A stretch of 61,600 nt of DNA from Candidatus Cloacimonadota bacterium. Lineage in GTDB: Bacteria; Cloacimonadota; Cloacimonadia; Cloacimonadales; JAIOQZ01. Numbering within the stretch: position 1 is the stretch's first letter; every line of letters begins with the position of its first letter. The stretch spans positions 1 through 61,600 of the forward strand of contig JAIOQZ010000061.1 of NCBI GenBank assembly GCA_021108395.1, in the 5' to 3' direction. Positions 23,825 to 32,378 of the stretch are shown one piece after another. Under the pieces are notes generated by a model. That model was not told the origin of the DNA. It saw only the letters and a list, made by a program, of their open reading frames with translations, and did no database searches. Position numbers and translations under genes: made by a program.

Positions 23825-24697
23825 ATGGCTATCCCGATTCTGCATTTCTGGCGCAACTACTTCGAGCAGCCCGACGAGGGGCTTGGTTCGTCCTACGAGC
23901 GTGTCATCATCAACCAGCGCCTCGACGCCATCCGCCGCCATTATGGCGTTAAGCGGCTGCTCGAATCGCCCAGCTTCGGCTTCACCGGGCTGTCGGGCAT
24001 CAACAGCATGGACATGGCGGTTCACGGCTGCGATGTGACCATCACCGACCACGACGCCGAACGGCTGGAGCTCGTGCGCCAGGTGTGGCGCGAGACCGGC
24101 CTGCCGCTCGAGGCCGTCCTCACCCCCGACTACGCCGCGCTGCCCTTCGACGATGACTCGTTCGACATGAGCTGGAACTTCTCGGCGCTGTGGTTCACGC
24201 AGGACCTCGACGCGTTTCTGTCCGAACTGAGCCGCGTTACGCGGCGGGTCATCGTGCTGTGCGTGCCCAACCGCAGCGGACTGGGCTATCTGGGTCAAAA
24301 GCTGCAAGGGCGCCATGACCTGCGCAGGCTGCTGCGCGAGGAGCACATCAAGCCACGCCGGTTTGTGCCCGCCATGCGGCGGCGAGACTGGCGCCTGCTT
24401 GAATGGTCATACATCGACTGCCCGCCCTGGCCCGACATTGGGATGCACAAAGAGAAACTGTTGCGCGGCCTGGGGCTGGGCTTCCTTGTCCGCGAGCCTG
24501 CCGAGCCGCGCCCGCCGCTCACCATCATGGAGCGCTACCGCGGCAATGACGACGGCTTTCCTGAACGCATGTTGCGCTATGCCTGGTTCGAGCGCCACGC
24601 GCCGAGGCCGGCCAAGCATGTGTGGGCGCATCACCGCTGCTATGTGTTCGTGCGGGAACACGATGAAAAGCATCGCACTCGGAAAGAAACACGATGA
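23825..24697 (+). CDS. SAM-dependent methyltransferase-like protein
   Basis: A 290-residue protein with a class I methyltransferase core: an NSMDMAVHGCDVTITDHDAE region where motif I would lie, ALPFDDDSFDMSWNFSALWF as the motif II/post-II strand typical of methyltransferase 11, then VIVLCVPNRSG. The glycine-rich SAM loop is atypical (SFGFTGLSGINS), so binding should be treated as probable only. The C-terminal half is rich in Arg and Trp and is not recognised. It starts 2 bp after the epimerase stop. Confidence 0.65.
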   Translation: MAIPILHFWRNYFEQPDEGLGSSYERVIINQRLDAIRRHYGVKRLLESPSFGFTGLSGINSMDMAVHGCDVTITDHDAERLELVRQVWRETGLPLEAVLTPDYAALPFDDDSFDMSWNFSALWFTQDLDAFLSELSRVTRRVIVLCVPNRSGLGYLGQKLQGRHDLRRLLREEHIKPRRFVPAMRRRDWRLLEWSYIDCPPWPDIGMHKEKLLRGLGLGFLVREPAEPRPPLTIMERYRGNDDGFPERMLRYAWFERHAPRPAKHVWAHHRCYVFVREHDEKHRTRKETR

Positions 24698-24921
24698 AGA
24701 TTATCGTGTCATGGCTGTTGTCAAATCTGTTTCAGGACGGGACACCCCATCCCCGACCCTTCCCCTGCATAGGGGAAGGGAGTAAGAAGTGTTTAATCAG
24801 CATCTTACCATCCCCTATGCAGGGGAGGGTGGACGCGAAGCGTCCGGGTGGGGTTCCGGAGCAGGCGGCCACTGCTTACCGACTTTATCAACTGTCTGAC
24901 ACGATGAAAATCATCGTGTCA
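24689..24921. repeat. Palindromic repeat family B, copy 2, with flanking 23-bp direct repeats
   Basis: The repeat B core (24722-24870) contains CCCTTCCCC-TGCATA-GGGGAAGGG and the inverted TCCCC-TATGCA-GGGGA. It is bracketed by two near-identical 23-bp sequences at 24689-24711 and 24899-24921 (two mismatches). The right-hand one lies within a 12-bp perfect palindrome CTGACACGATGA/TCATCGTGTCAG (24895-24921). The arrangement looks like an insertion between duplicated target sequence. Confidence 0.7.
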
Positions 24922-24935
24922 GGACGGGATGAACG

Positions 24936-26054
24936 ATGAAACCCATCGTCTATGCTCACTCCGCCGCCGACTTCGCTTCCAGCGTCGACAAATTGCTGAA
25001 TGACATCGGGTTCGACGCGATGTTTTCCGCAGGTGACACAGTGGTTCTCAAGCCCAATTTCGTCGCCCCCCGCGACAACAGCGCCGGGGCCACAACCAGC
25101 CTCGCCCTCATCGAGCGCCTGGCGCGGCGTCTGCGTTCGCTGGGCGCAATCCCTGTGCTCACCGAAGTGTCCGGGATGGAATTCGACACGCGCCAGGTGT
25201 TCGGCTTTCTCGGCGTTGACGAGATGGCGAAGGCGTGTGGTCTGGAGATACTCATCCCCACTGAGGCGGACTACGTGCGTGTTTTCCTCACTCGCGGCAA
25301 AGCCCTCAAACAAGCGAGGATCAACCGGCTGGCGTTCGAGGCCAAGCTCATCAATCTGCCGGTGCTGAAGACGCATGTGATAACCGGGGTGACCACCGGC
25401 ATGAAGAACCTGATGGGACTGGTGGACAACCGCACCCGCAAACAGATGCACATCAGGGGCATCCATCAGTGCATCGCCGACCTCGCAACCGTTATCCAGC
25501 CGACGCTGACAATCTGCGACGCCACCCGCAGCATGGAGGGTGACGGGGCTGTGTATGGCACTGCTCGCAAGACCGACATGCTGTTCGCCTCCACCGACCA
25601 GCGGGCGCTCGACCGCGTACTGTGCGACTTCATGGGGGTGGACTGGCGATCAATCGGCTACATCCGCCGCTCACTGCCGCCGGCCGACATCGATCTGCGG
25701 GGCGGGTTCACGCCGCAGCGGTTTGTCATGCCTCGGCAGGGTGCCATCTATCGCCTGTTCTATCGTGCCATGTATCTTGTCGATATGGTCTGGGAGCCGC
25801 TGTTTCACATCCACTTCAACGAGTTCCTGTACAAAACCGGACGCTTCGGCACCCACCCTTTCATTCTCGCAGACAGTGAATGCGCCGCCTGCCGTCGCTG
25901 CATCGAAGTATGCCCCACCGACGCCATACACGGCGACTGGTCAATCGACCCCAAGCGCTGCCTGCGCTGCCTGCGCTGCTATGACGCTTGCCCGCGTGGA
26001 TTGATTCATGTAAAGGGCTTTTCCAACCCAGAGCGCTATACAAATGAAACATAA
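24936..26054 (+). CDS. DUF362 protein with two 4Fe-4S ferredoxin motifs
   Basis: A 372-residue protein. Residues 10-300 are a DUF362 domain (VLKPNFVAPR, INLPVLKTHVITGVTTGMKN, THPF region), and the C-terminus holds two cysteine motifs for 4Fe-4S clusters (CAACRRCIEVCPTDAI; CLRCLRCYDACP). The function of DUF362 proteins is not established; an electron-transfer or reductive role, for example in lipid or cofactor modification, is a guess. It overlaps the flippase-like gene by 11 bp, tying it to the envelope cluster even though repeat B separates it from the upstream genes. Confidence 0.82.
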   Translation: MKPIVYAHSAADFASSVDKLLNDIGFDAMFSAGDTVVLKPNFVAPRDNSAGATTSLALIERLARRLRSLGAIPVLTEVSGMEFDTRQVFGFLGVDEMAKACGLEILIPTEADYVRVFLTRGKALKQARINRLAFEAKLINLPVLKTHVITGVTTGMKNLMGLVDNRTRKQMHIRGIHQCIADLATVIQPTLTICDATRSMEGDGAVYGTARKTDMLFASTDQRALDRVLCDFMGVDWRSIGYIRRSLPPADIDLRGGFTPQRFVMPRQGAIYRLFYRAMYLVDMVWEPLFHIHFNEFLYKTGRFGTHPFILADSECAACRRCIEVCPTDAIHGDWSIDPKRCLRCLRCYDACPRGLIHVKGFSNPERYTNET

Positions 26055-27057
26055 ACACCTCCGCATCCTGCTCAGTGTCCTTTTCGGCCTCATCTGCCTG
26101 GCAGTGTGGGTTCACATCACCGATATGAACGAGCTACTGGATTACATCCGTCAGGTTCATATCGGGTTGGCCGCTCTGGCCGCTGTCGCTTACATCGTGT
26201 CCTACATCCTGCGCTCGCTGCGCTGGACTACCATAATGTCCACTGTCCACCGCGTATCGCCGCTGCCCATGTTCGCTTACTACATGGCAGGCAATTTCTT
26301 CAACTATCTGGTGCCGATTCGAGCGGGCGAGCTGGCCAAGTGCTACTTCGTGAAACAACGCTACGGGGTGCGGGTGTCGCGCTCGCTGCCCACAATCTTC
26401 ATCGACAAGCTGTTCGACTCGGCGGCCATTTTCCTCGTTCTTCTGTTGATACCACTTCTACCGATTAATCTGAACAAACCGCTGTGGATACTCATCATTT
26501 TCATCGTCGGGGTCGTGCTGGCGGGCATTGGTGTGCTGATAGCGGCCTCTCTGGCTCGTGAGCAGACAACCCGCCTGCTGCAAAAGCTCCTGTTCTTCGT
26601 GCCCAAGAAATACAGCGAACGCCTCCAGGACATCTCGTCGCTGTTTGTCGAGGGCATCGGCCTGTTTCGGCATCACCACGCCTTGTTGCCGCAGATCGCC
26701 GGCCTCACGCTGCTGGCCGTCCTCTCCGACAGCATGATGATCTTGTTTCTGTTCTGGTCTTTCGGGGTCAGCGTCAACTATTTCATGGTGCTGTTTGGTT
26801 ACACACTCATCTACCTGTCCTACATTCTGCCGCACCCACCCGCACAGATCGGCAGTAACGAGCTGCTGATGGTGCTGATCTTCAGCGTCGGTTTCGGCCT
26901 CGACCGCAACCTGGTGAGCGCGGTAATGGCGTTTGGCCATCTGATAACCGGCGTGCTCATTGTGAGCATCGGCCTCAGCGCTGTCAGTTGGACCGGCACT
27001 GGCATTTTTCGCACGAAGTTCGACGTTGACAACGGGGATGAGAATGAGACTGGCTGA
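26044..27057 (+). CDS. Flippase-like integral membrane protein (LPG-synthase TM / UPF0104 family)
   Basis: A 337-residue polytopic membrane protein with about eight transmembrane helices. Family landmarks include LRWTTIMSTV, a FNYLVPIRAGELAKCYFVKQ region and LPHPPAQIGSNE. Members of this family (AglD/YbhN/MprF membrane region) are associated with moving or handling polyprenyl-linked or phospholipid substrates. The position in the cluster with GGGP synthase and glycan-type enzymes suggests a lipid- or glycan-transport role. It overlaps both neighbours. Confidence 0.82.
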   Translation: MKHKHLRILLSVLFGLICLAVWVHITDMNELLDYIRQVHIGLAALAAVAYIVSYILRSLRWTTIMSTVHRVSPLPMFAYYMAGNFFNYLVPIRAGELAKCYFVKQRYGVRVSRSLPTIFIDKLFDSAAIFLVLLLIPLLPINLNKPLWILIIFIVGVVLAGIGVLIAASLAREQTTRLLQKLLFFVPKKYSERLQDISSLFVEGIGLFRHHHALLPQIAGLTLLAVLSDSMMILFLFWSFGVSVNYFMVLFGYTLIYLSYILPHPPAQIGSNELLMVLIFSVGFGLDRNLVSAVMAFGHLITGVLIVSIGLSAVSWTGTGIFRTKFDVDNGDENETG

Positions 27058-27835
27058 ACGCCTGAATAAACTCGGCATCGTGCATGTGCTGCTGAACCGG
27101 CTCGGATTGCGCTATGTCATCACCTGGCTGCTGCATCGTCTGCCGCTGGCGCGTCGGTTGCCGAGTGGCGCAAAATACCGCATCCGCCACGTCGAATCGT
27201 TTATCCTCGCCAGTGAGGTGTTCGGCTCTGGCGTGTATGCCACGGCCATGCCTTCCAAGCTGGCCACGTTTGTCGATATTGGCTGCAACACCGGCTACTT
27301 CTGCGCTCTGGTGGCCGATATCACCGGTTCACGCGGCCTGCGCGGCCTTGCGATTGACGCCAACCCCGCCATGTACGATGAAACCCGCTGGCTGCTGCGA
27401 GTCAACGGACTGGACGGCGTTATCGCCGTCAACGGACTGGCCGCTTCGCCTGGTGAAACCCGCGACGCCGAATTCTTTATCAGCGACTCGCACATCATCT
27501 CATCGCGGTTCCCGCAGGGTGAGCCAGGGCTGCCCGCCAAGGGCCGCTGGCATCGGATTGTCGTGCCGTCCATTGACATCGAGACGCTGTGGCTGAGGCA
27601 TGTGGGCGACGTCCCCTGCGAACTTGCCAAGATCGACATCGAGGGTGGCGAGGCTGACCTGGTTGTGCCCCAGAACCCGTTTTTCAAGCGCGTCGATTCG
27701 ATTCTGCTCGAGTGGCACGACTGGATAGCGCCCCGCGCCGAGATGACTCGTCAACTCGAAACGATGGGGTTCACGCTCGTCTCGACGCTCGAGGATCTGC
27801 CAACGCGCGGTGTGGGGTTGTATCGGCGACAATAA
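27044..27835 (+). CDS. FkbM-family methyltransferase
   Basis: A 263-residue SAM-dependent methyltransferase of the FkbM type, which often O-methylates sugars of glycans or natural products. The SAM loop FVDIGCNTGYFCALV is near residue 82; LAIDANPAMYDE follows, and the FkbM signature LAKIDIEGGEADLV is in the C-terminal half. The start codon is uncertain: ATG 27038 and 27044 are both possible and both overlap the upstream gene. It is the last gene of the envelope cluster; a CAAAAGT/ACTTTTG hairpin (27860-27876) lies just after it but lacks a T-tract. Confidence 0.87.
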   Translation: MRLAERLNKLGIVHVLLNRLGLRYVITWLLHRLPLARRLPSGAKYRIRHVESFILASEVFGSGVYATAMPSKLATFVDIGCNTGYFCALVADITGSRGLRGLAIDANPAMYDETRWLLRVNGLDGVIAVNGLAASPGETRDAEFFISDSHIISSRFPQGEPGLPAKGRWHRIVVPSIDIETLWLRHVGDVPCELAKIDIEGGEADLVVPQNPFFKRVDSILLEWHDWIAPRAEMTRQLETMGFTLVSTLEDLPTRGVGLYRRQ

Positions 27836-27982
27836 ACGCCCCGAGTGGTAACGCAATTACAAAAGTGATACTTTTGCATATAGAGCTAAAGGAACTTGGG
27901 GCACATTTTTTTGTGTTCAGTAATAGATCAAGCGAAAGCGAGGTTGTTCTGATGTGCAGGACAACACAGAGGAGTAAGGGCA

Positions 27983-29002
27983 ATGATTGATAGTGAGCGA
28001 AATATTATAATCTACAACACCCCTGATGGTAAAGCCTCTGTGTCTCTATATGCTCAAGATGGGTCGGTATGGATAAACCGGGCCCAACTTGCTGAACTTT
28101 TTAACACCTCCAGGCAAAACATTGGACAGCATATCGCAACCATATTAAAGGACAGTGAGTTGGAAGCTGAATCAGTTGTAAAGAAATTCTTTACAACTGC
28201 CGCAGACGGCAAAAAATACAACGTTTCTTTTTATTCACTTGATATGGTTTTGTCAATAGGTTTTAGAGTGAGAAGTAAACGTGGAACGCAATTCAGAGTT
28301 TGGGCGAATGGGAATCTAAAAGAATATATGGTAAAAGGGTTTGTAATGGATGACGAGAGGTTGAAAAACCCTAATGGCAGACCTGATTACTTTGATGAAT
28401 TGCTTCAGCGCATCAGAGATATTAGAGCTTCCGAAAAACGATTCTATCAGAAACTGCGAGAACTTTTCGCTTTAAGTAGTGATTATGATAAAACAGACAA
28501 AGCCACTCAGATGTTTTTTGCGGAGACACAAAACAAGTTGCTTTACGCAGTTACAAACAAAACTGCCGCCGAGTTAATTGTTAGCCGAGCAAACGCAGAG
28601 CGCCCCAATATGGCTCTTACTTCATGGAAGGGGAATATCGTTAGGAAACAAGACATTTTTATCGCAAAGAATTATTTGACTGAAGACGAAATTGACACCC
28701 TCAACCGTTTAGTAGTAATCTTTTTAGAAACTGCGGAACTGCGTGCCAAGGATAGAATGGACATTACTGTGAATTTCTGGCAGAACAATGTTGATAATCT
28801 ATTGATATTTAATGAAAAGCCAATTCTGCCGTCCAGAGGGCAGGTTAGTAAAAAAGCAATGGAAGAAAGAGTGCAAAGTATTTATCGAACATTCGAGAAG
28901 AAGAGAAAAATGGCTGAAGCAAGGCAAGCTGACCTTGAAGACTTGGAAGAATTGAAGCAAATAGAAGACAAATTCACCGATATTTCTAAGATCAAAAAAT
29001 AG
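27983..29002 (+). CDS. RhuM-family protein
   Basis: A 339-residue protein of the RhuM family (first named from a Salmonella pathogenicity island; function unknown). The N-terminal half contains WINRAQLAELFNTSRQNIGQ and NVSFYSLDMVLSIGFRVRSK, then FRVWANGNLKEYM, all family hallmarks. The C-terminal half (FAETQNKLLYAVTNKTAAEL; DRMDITVNFWQNNVD) resembles the helical domain found in RhuM/Fic-associated proteins. The gene is markedly AT-rich between GC-rich neighbours, has its own ribosome-binding site (GGAGTAAGGG), and is probably transferred cargo, often seen beside restriction or phage genes. Confidence 0.85.
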   Translation: MIDSERNIIIYNTPDGKASVSLYAQDGSVWINRAQLAELFNTSRQNIGQHIATILKDSELEAESVVKKFFTTAADGKKYNVSFYSLDMVLSIGFRVRSKRGTQFRVWANGNLKEYMVKGFVMDDERLKNPNGRPDYFDELLQRIRDIRASEKRFYQKLRELFALSSDYDKTDKATQMFFAETQNKLLYAVTNKTAAELIVSRANAERPNMALTSWKGNIVRKQDIFIAKNYLTEDEIDTLNRLVVIFLETAELRAKDRMDITVNFWQNNVDNLLIFNEKPILPSRGQVSKKAMEERVQSIYRTFEKKRKMAEARQADLEDLEELKQIEDKFTDISKIKK

Positions 29003-29133
29003 TGAAGTCTCGGAAAGTGCCGCCACTCTTTGTCCCGAATCGAGCATACTCGTTCGGTCTGTAGGGCTTTTTTCCTTGCAAGCATAGCCCGATTCAAACA
29101 AATGTGACAGCAATGAAGCTGAAAGGACTCGAT

Positions 29134-30126
<993 letters not shown>

Positions 30127-30201
30127 GCGCCCCGCAGGCAGCCATGCGCGACTGCTCCATTGTCTTTTCGCTGTCAGATGGGCGAATAGAGAATTTTCTA
30201 T

Positions 30202-30230
30202 TTGACTTTCCGCTCCCCTGTGCCGATAAT
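30202..30230 (+). promoter_or_regulatory. Strong housekeeping-type promoter
   Basis: TTGACT (30202-30207), a 17-bp spacer, then GATAAT (30225-30230), each hexamer one mismatch from consensus. It would start transcription about 80 nt before the small membrane protein gene. Confidence 0.6.
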
Positions 30231-30317
30231 CAGAATGACTCGTTTTAGTTCGAGGAGCGAGCATAGTATCTCGCCGGCGGCGTGACGGGGAGTCGGTGAA
30301 GCGAATAAGGAGACGCC

Positions 30318-30581
30318 ATGCGATTGGTTCTGATTGTGCTCTTGTTGCTGGTAGCGCTAAACACCTTTCTGGGTGACGGGCGTATCCTGCGGCACATCGG
30401 TGTCTATCAAGACGCCTGGAACTCGCTGCGTCTCGTCTTTTATGTGGCCGGTACGCTCCTGCTGGCGCTCATGTTCATCGACATCGCCTTCGAGAACTTC
30501 TCCCGCTACCCCTACGACCCGCCCGAAGAAGAAGACGAGCCTGAAGAAGACGACGAAAACCCCGATGAGGTTGACGAGTAA
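30318..30581 (+). CDS. Small membrane protein with acidic tail
   Basis: An 87-residue protein with two predicted transmembrane helices (about 3-18 and 36-57) and a C-terminal tail of about 20 residues that are almost all Glu, Asp or Pro (PPEEEDEPEEDDENPDEVDE). Its family is not recognised. A good ribosome-binding site (AAGGAG) and the promoter at 30202 support expression. It lies 70 bp before the PorV-like gene, with which it may be co-transcribed. Confidence 0.7.
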   Translation: MRLVLIVLLLLVALNTFLGDGRILRHIGVYQDAWNSLRLVFYVAGTLLLALMFIDIAFENFSRYPYDPPEEEDEPEEDDENPDEVDE

Positions 30582-30651
30582 CAGCCGAAACAGCTTGACC
30601 ATTCCAGATGCGACTACCCATTTTGCGATACTAAGATTTTCAGGAGCTTCC

Positions 30652-31737
30652 ATGCGCATTCTCATCGCCGTCTGTTTGCTCGTTATTATTACGCCATGTA
30701 TTGCAGTTAGTAGAGGCGCCGCTTTATTTCTGCAACTCAACACGTCTGCATATGAGTCCGCCTTTGGCCGCCGCGCCGGCGCCGCCAACATCTGGAACAT
30801 CGGCCCGGTGGAATGCCTGAACAACCCGGCCAAGCTGGGCTATGTGGGCGAGGGCGCAAGCTGGGGCTTCTCACATTCAAACTGGATGGACTTCTCTGAC
30901 ATTGGCCTGTCGAGTTCCTACGTCGCCTATAGCTGGAACGGCATTGGCATAATGCTGCCAAGCCTGAACGCCGACGGACACTGGGGCAAGTCACTCGATT
31001 ATGGCGAGATGAGCGCTACAGGTGAACAAGGGCAGGAGCTTGGCACAATCAACCCCTATGAGTCGGGAAGTACATTCGGGGTGGGAGTAAACCTGTTGCA
31101 ATTCCTCGCGAACGTACGCCAGGATCGACACCTCGGTGATTTCTCGAAAATATACGAGCTGTCTATCGGCTACCAATATACATATGTGATCACGGACTGG
31201 GATAGGGATGGAGTATTTCCAGATGCACAAGAAGCTGACGGCGCCCACGTGAATAATCTCGGCCTGCTTGCCCGCTGGACGCCTCTGGGAGACACGCCAG
31301 ACAGCGACGAGCCACTGGAGTTCGAATTTACCGGCGCGTACTTCACATTGAACCCGTTTGATAGTGAAGTGAAATATTCTGAGGGGCAGGATTGGCCCAT
31401 TGTATCTGCTGAGTATATCTCGTTTGCCGCACAGCTTCGAGTGCCAAACAGGCTTGGCATCCTGCCAGATTACTGTCAGAACCTCATCAGCGCCACGGCA
31501 ATGGCCGACATGTGCGACGAGGATTCCTACAATACTTCCACCTCCGGCTGGGGCGTCACCCTCCTCGACATACTATCCTTCCGTTTCGGCGACGAATGGG
31601 GCTGGGGCGTCAACCTCAACTACCGCGACATTGTTCAGTGCCAGTACAACTGGGCACAGATCGACGCCGGCGAGCTAACCGACCACAACGAGTTGTGGGA
31701 CATAAGCGTGCGAGTAAACCTGCTCGAGCTGCTGTAG
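30652..31737 (+). CDS. PorV/UPF0164-like outer-membrane beta-barrel protein
   Basis: A 361-residue secreted protein with a signal peptide (LIAVCLLVIITPCIAVSRG). The mature N-terminus has AGAANIWNIGPVECLNNPAK, like the NPA motif of the PorV/PorQ/UPF0164 group of FadL-like barrels linked to type IX secretion, followed by alternating aromatic-rich beta strands (GASWGFSHSNWMDF; WGWGVNLNYRD) and a C-terminal VRVNLLELL strand. PorV shuttles type IX substrates; this protein may do so or may be a general barrel of that group. ATG 30652 follows CAGGAGCTTCC. A longer frame upstream would overlap the small membrane protein gene and is rejected. Confidence 0.65.
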   Translation: MRILIAVCLLVIITPCIAVSRGAALFLQLNTSAYESAFGRRAGAANIWNIGPVECLNNPAKLGYVGEGASWGFSHSNWMDFSDIGLSSSYVAYSWNGIGIMLPSLNADGHWGKSLDYGEMSATGEQGQELGTINPYESGSTFGVGVNLLQFLANVRQDRHLGDFSKIYELSIGYQYTYVITDWDRDGVFPDAQEADGAHVNNLGLLARWTPLGDTPDSDEPLEFEFTGAYFTLNPFDSEVKYSEGQDWPIVSAEYISFAAQLRVPNRLGILPDYCQNLISATAMADMCDEDSYNTSTSGWGVTLLDILSFRFGDEWGWGVNLNYRDIVQCQYNWAQIDAGELTDHNELWDISVRVNLLELL

Positions 31738-31809
31738 TAGCCCGCTTCCATCCATCTCCCGGCGTAAAAAGCTTGACACGCCCTCCCCATGCGCAAGGTA
31801 GATGCTATT

Positions 31810-32325
31810 ATGGAGTATTACAACCGAGACGCACGCTACTGCATCCGTTGCGGCAGCCAGATGGAATCGCGGCCAGACCGCGAAGGCAAGCTGCGCGCCA
31901 CCTGCACCGGTTGCGGCTGGATTTTCTATCGCAACCCGATACCGGCGGCGGCGTGCGTCATCTTTGACGAGCAGGGCAGGCTGCTGCTCATCAAACGGCG
32001 CTGCGAGCCCAAGCCGGGCGAGTGGGCGCTGCCCAGCGGTTATATCGAAATCGACCAGACTCCCGAAGAAACCGCCGTGGCCGAGATGCGCGAGGAAACC
32101 GGCCTCGTGGGCGAAGTTGACCGCTTCCTGGGCTACTTCGTCGGCCATTCCCCGCTTTACCAGAGTATCCTCTCCTTCGGATATCTCATGCGCGTGACAG
32201 GAGGCAAGCTCGAGGCTGGCGACGACGCCGCCGAAGCTCGCTATGTAGCCCCCAGCGAAGCGCCGCCTGTGGCCTTCGCCTCGCACCGGCGCTACATCGC
32301 CCTGGCGCACGGCCTGGCCCGCTGA
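31810..32325 (+). CDS. Nudix hydrolase with zinc ribbon
   Basis: A 171-residue protein. An N-terminal zinc ribbon (YCIRCGSQM ... CTGCGWIF) is followed by a Nudix domain that cleaves nucleoside diphosphates linked to another moiety. The Nudix box is GYIEIDQTPEETAVAEMREE; the metal-binding glutamates near its end are kept, but the usual Glu at position 7 is Gln and the usual Arg at position 15 is Ala. NADH/ADP-ribose-type substrates are likely from the zinc ribbon. ATG 31810 is used; ATG 31789 would add seven residues. TTGACA lies just upstream (about 31774). Confidence 0.82.
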   Translation: MEYYNRDARYCIRCGSQMESRPDREGKLRATCTGCGWIFYRNPIPAAACVIFDEQGRLLLIKRRCEPKPGEWALPSGYIEIDQTPEETAVAEMREETGLVGEVDRFLGYFVGHSPLYQSILSFGYLMRVTGGKLEAGDDAAEARYVAPSEAPPVAFASHRRYIALAHGLAR

Positions 32326-32378
32326 CTCCCGTCCCACCGACAACGACAAATAATAGACGATATACACAAGAGGATATC

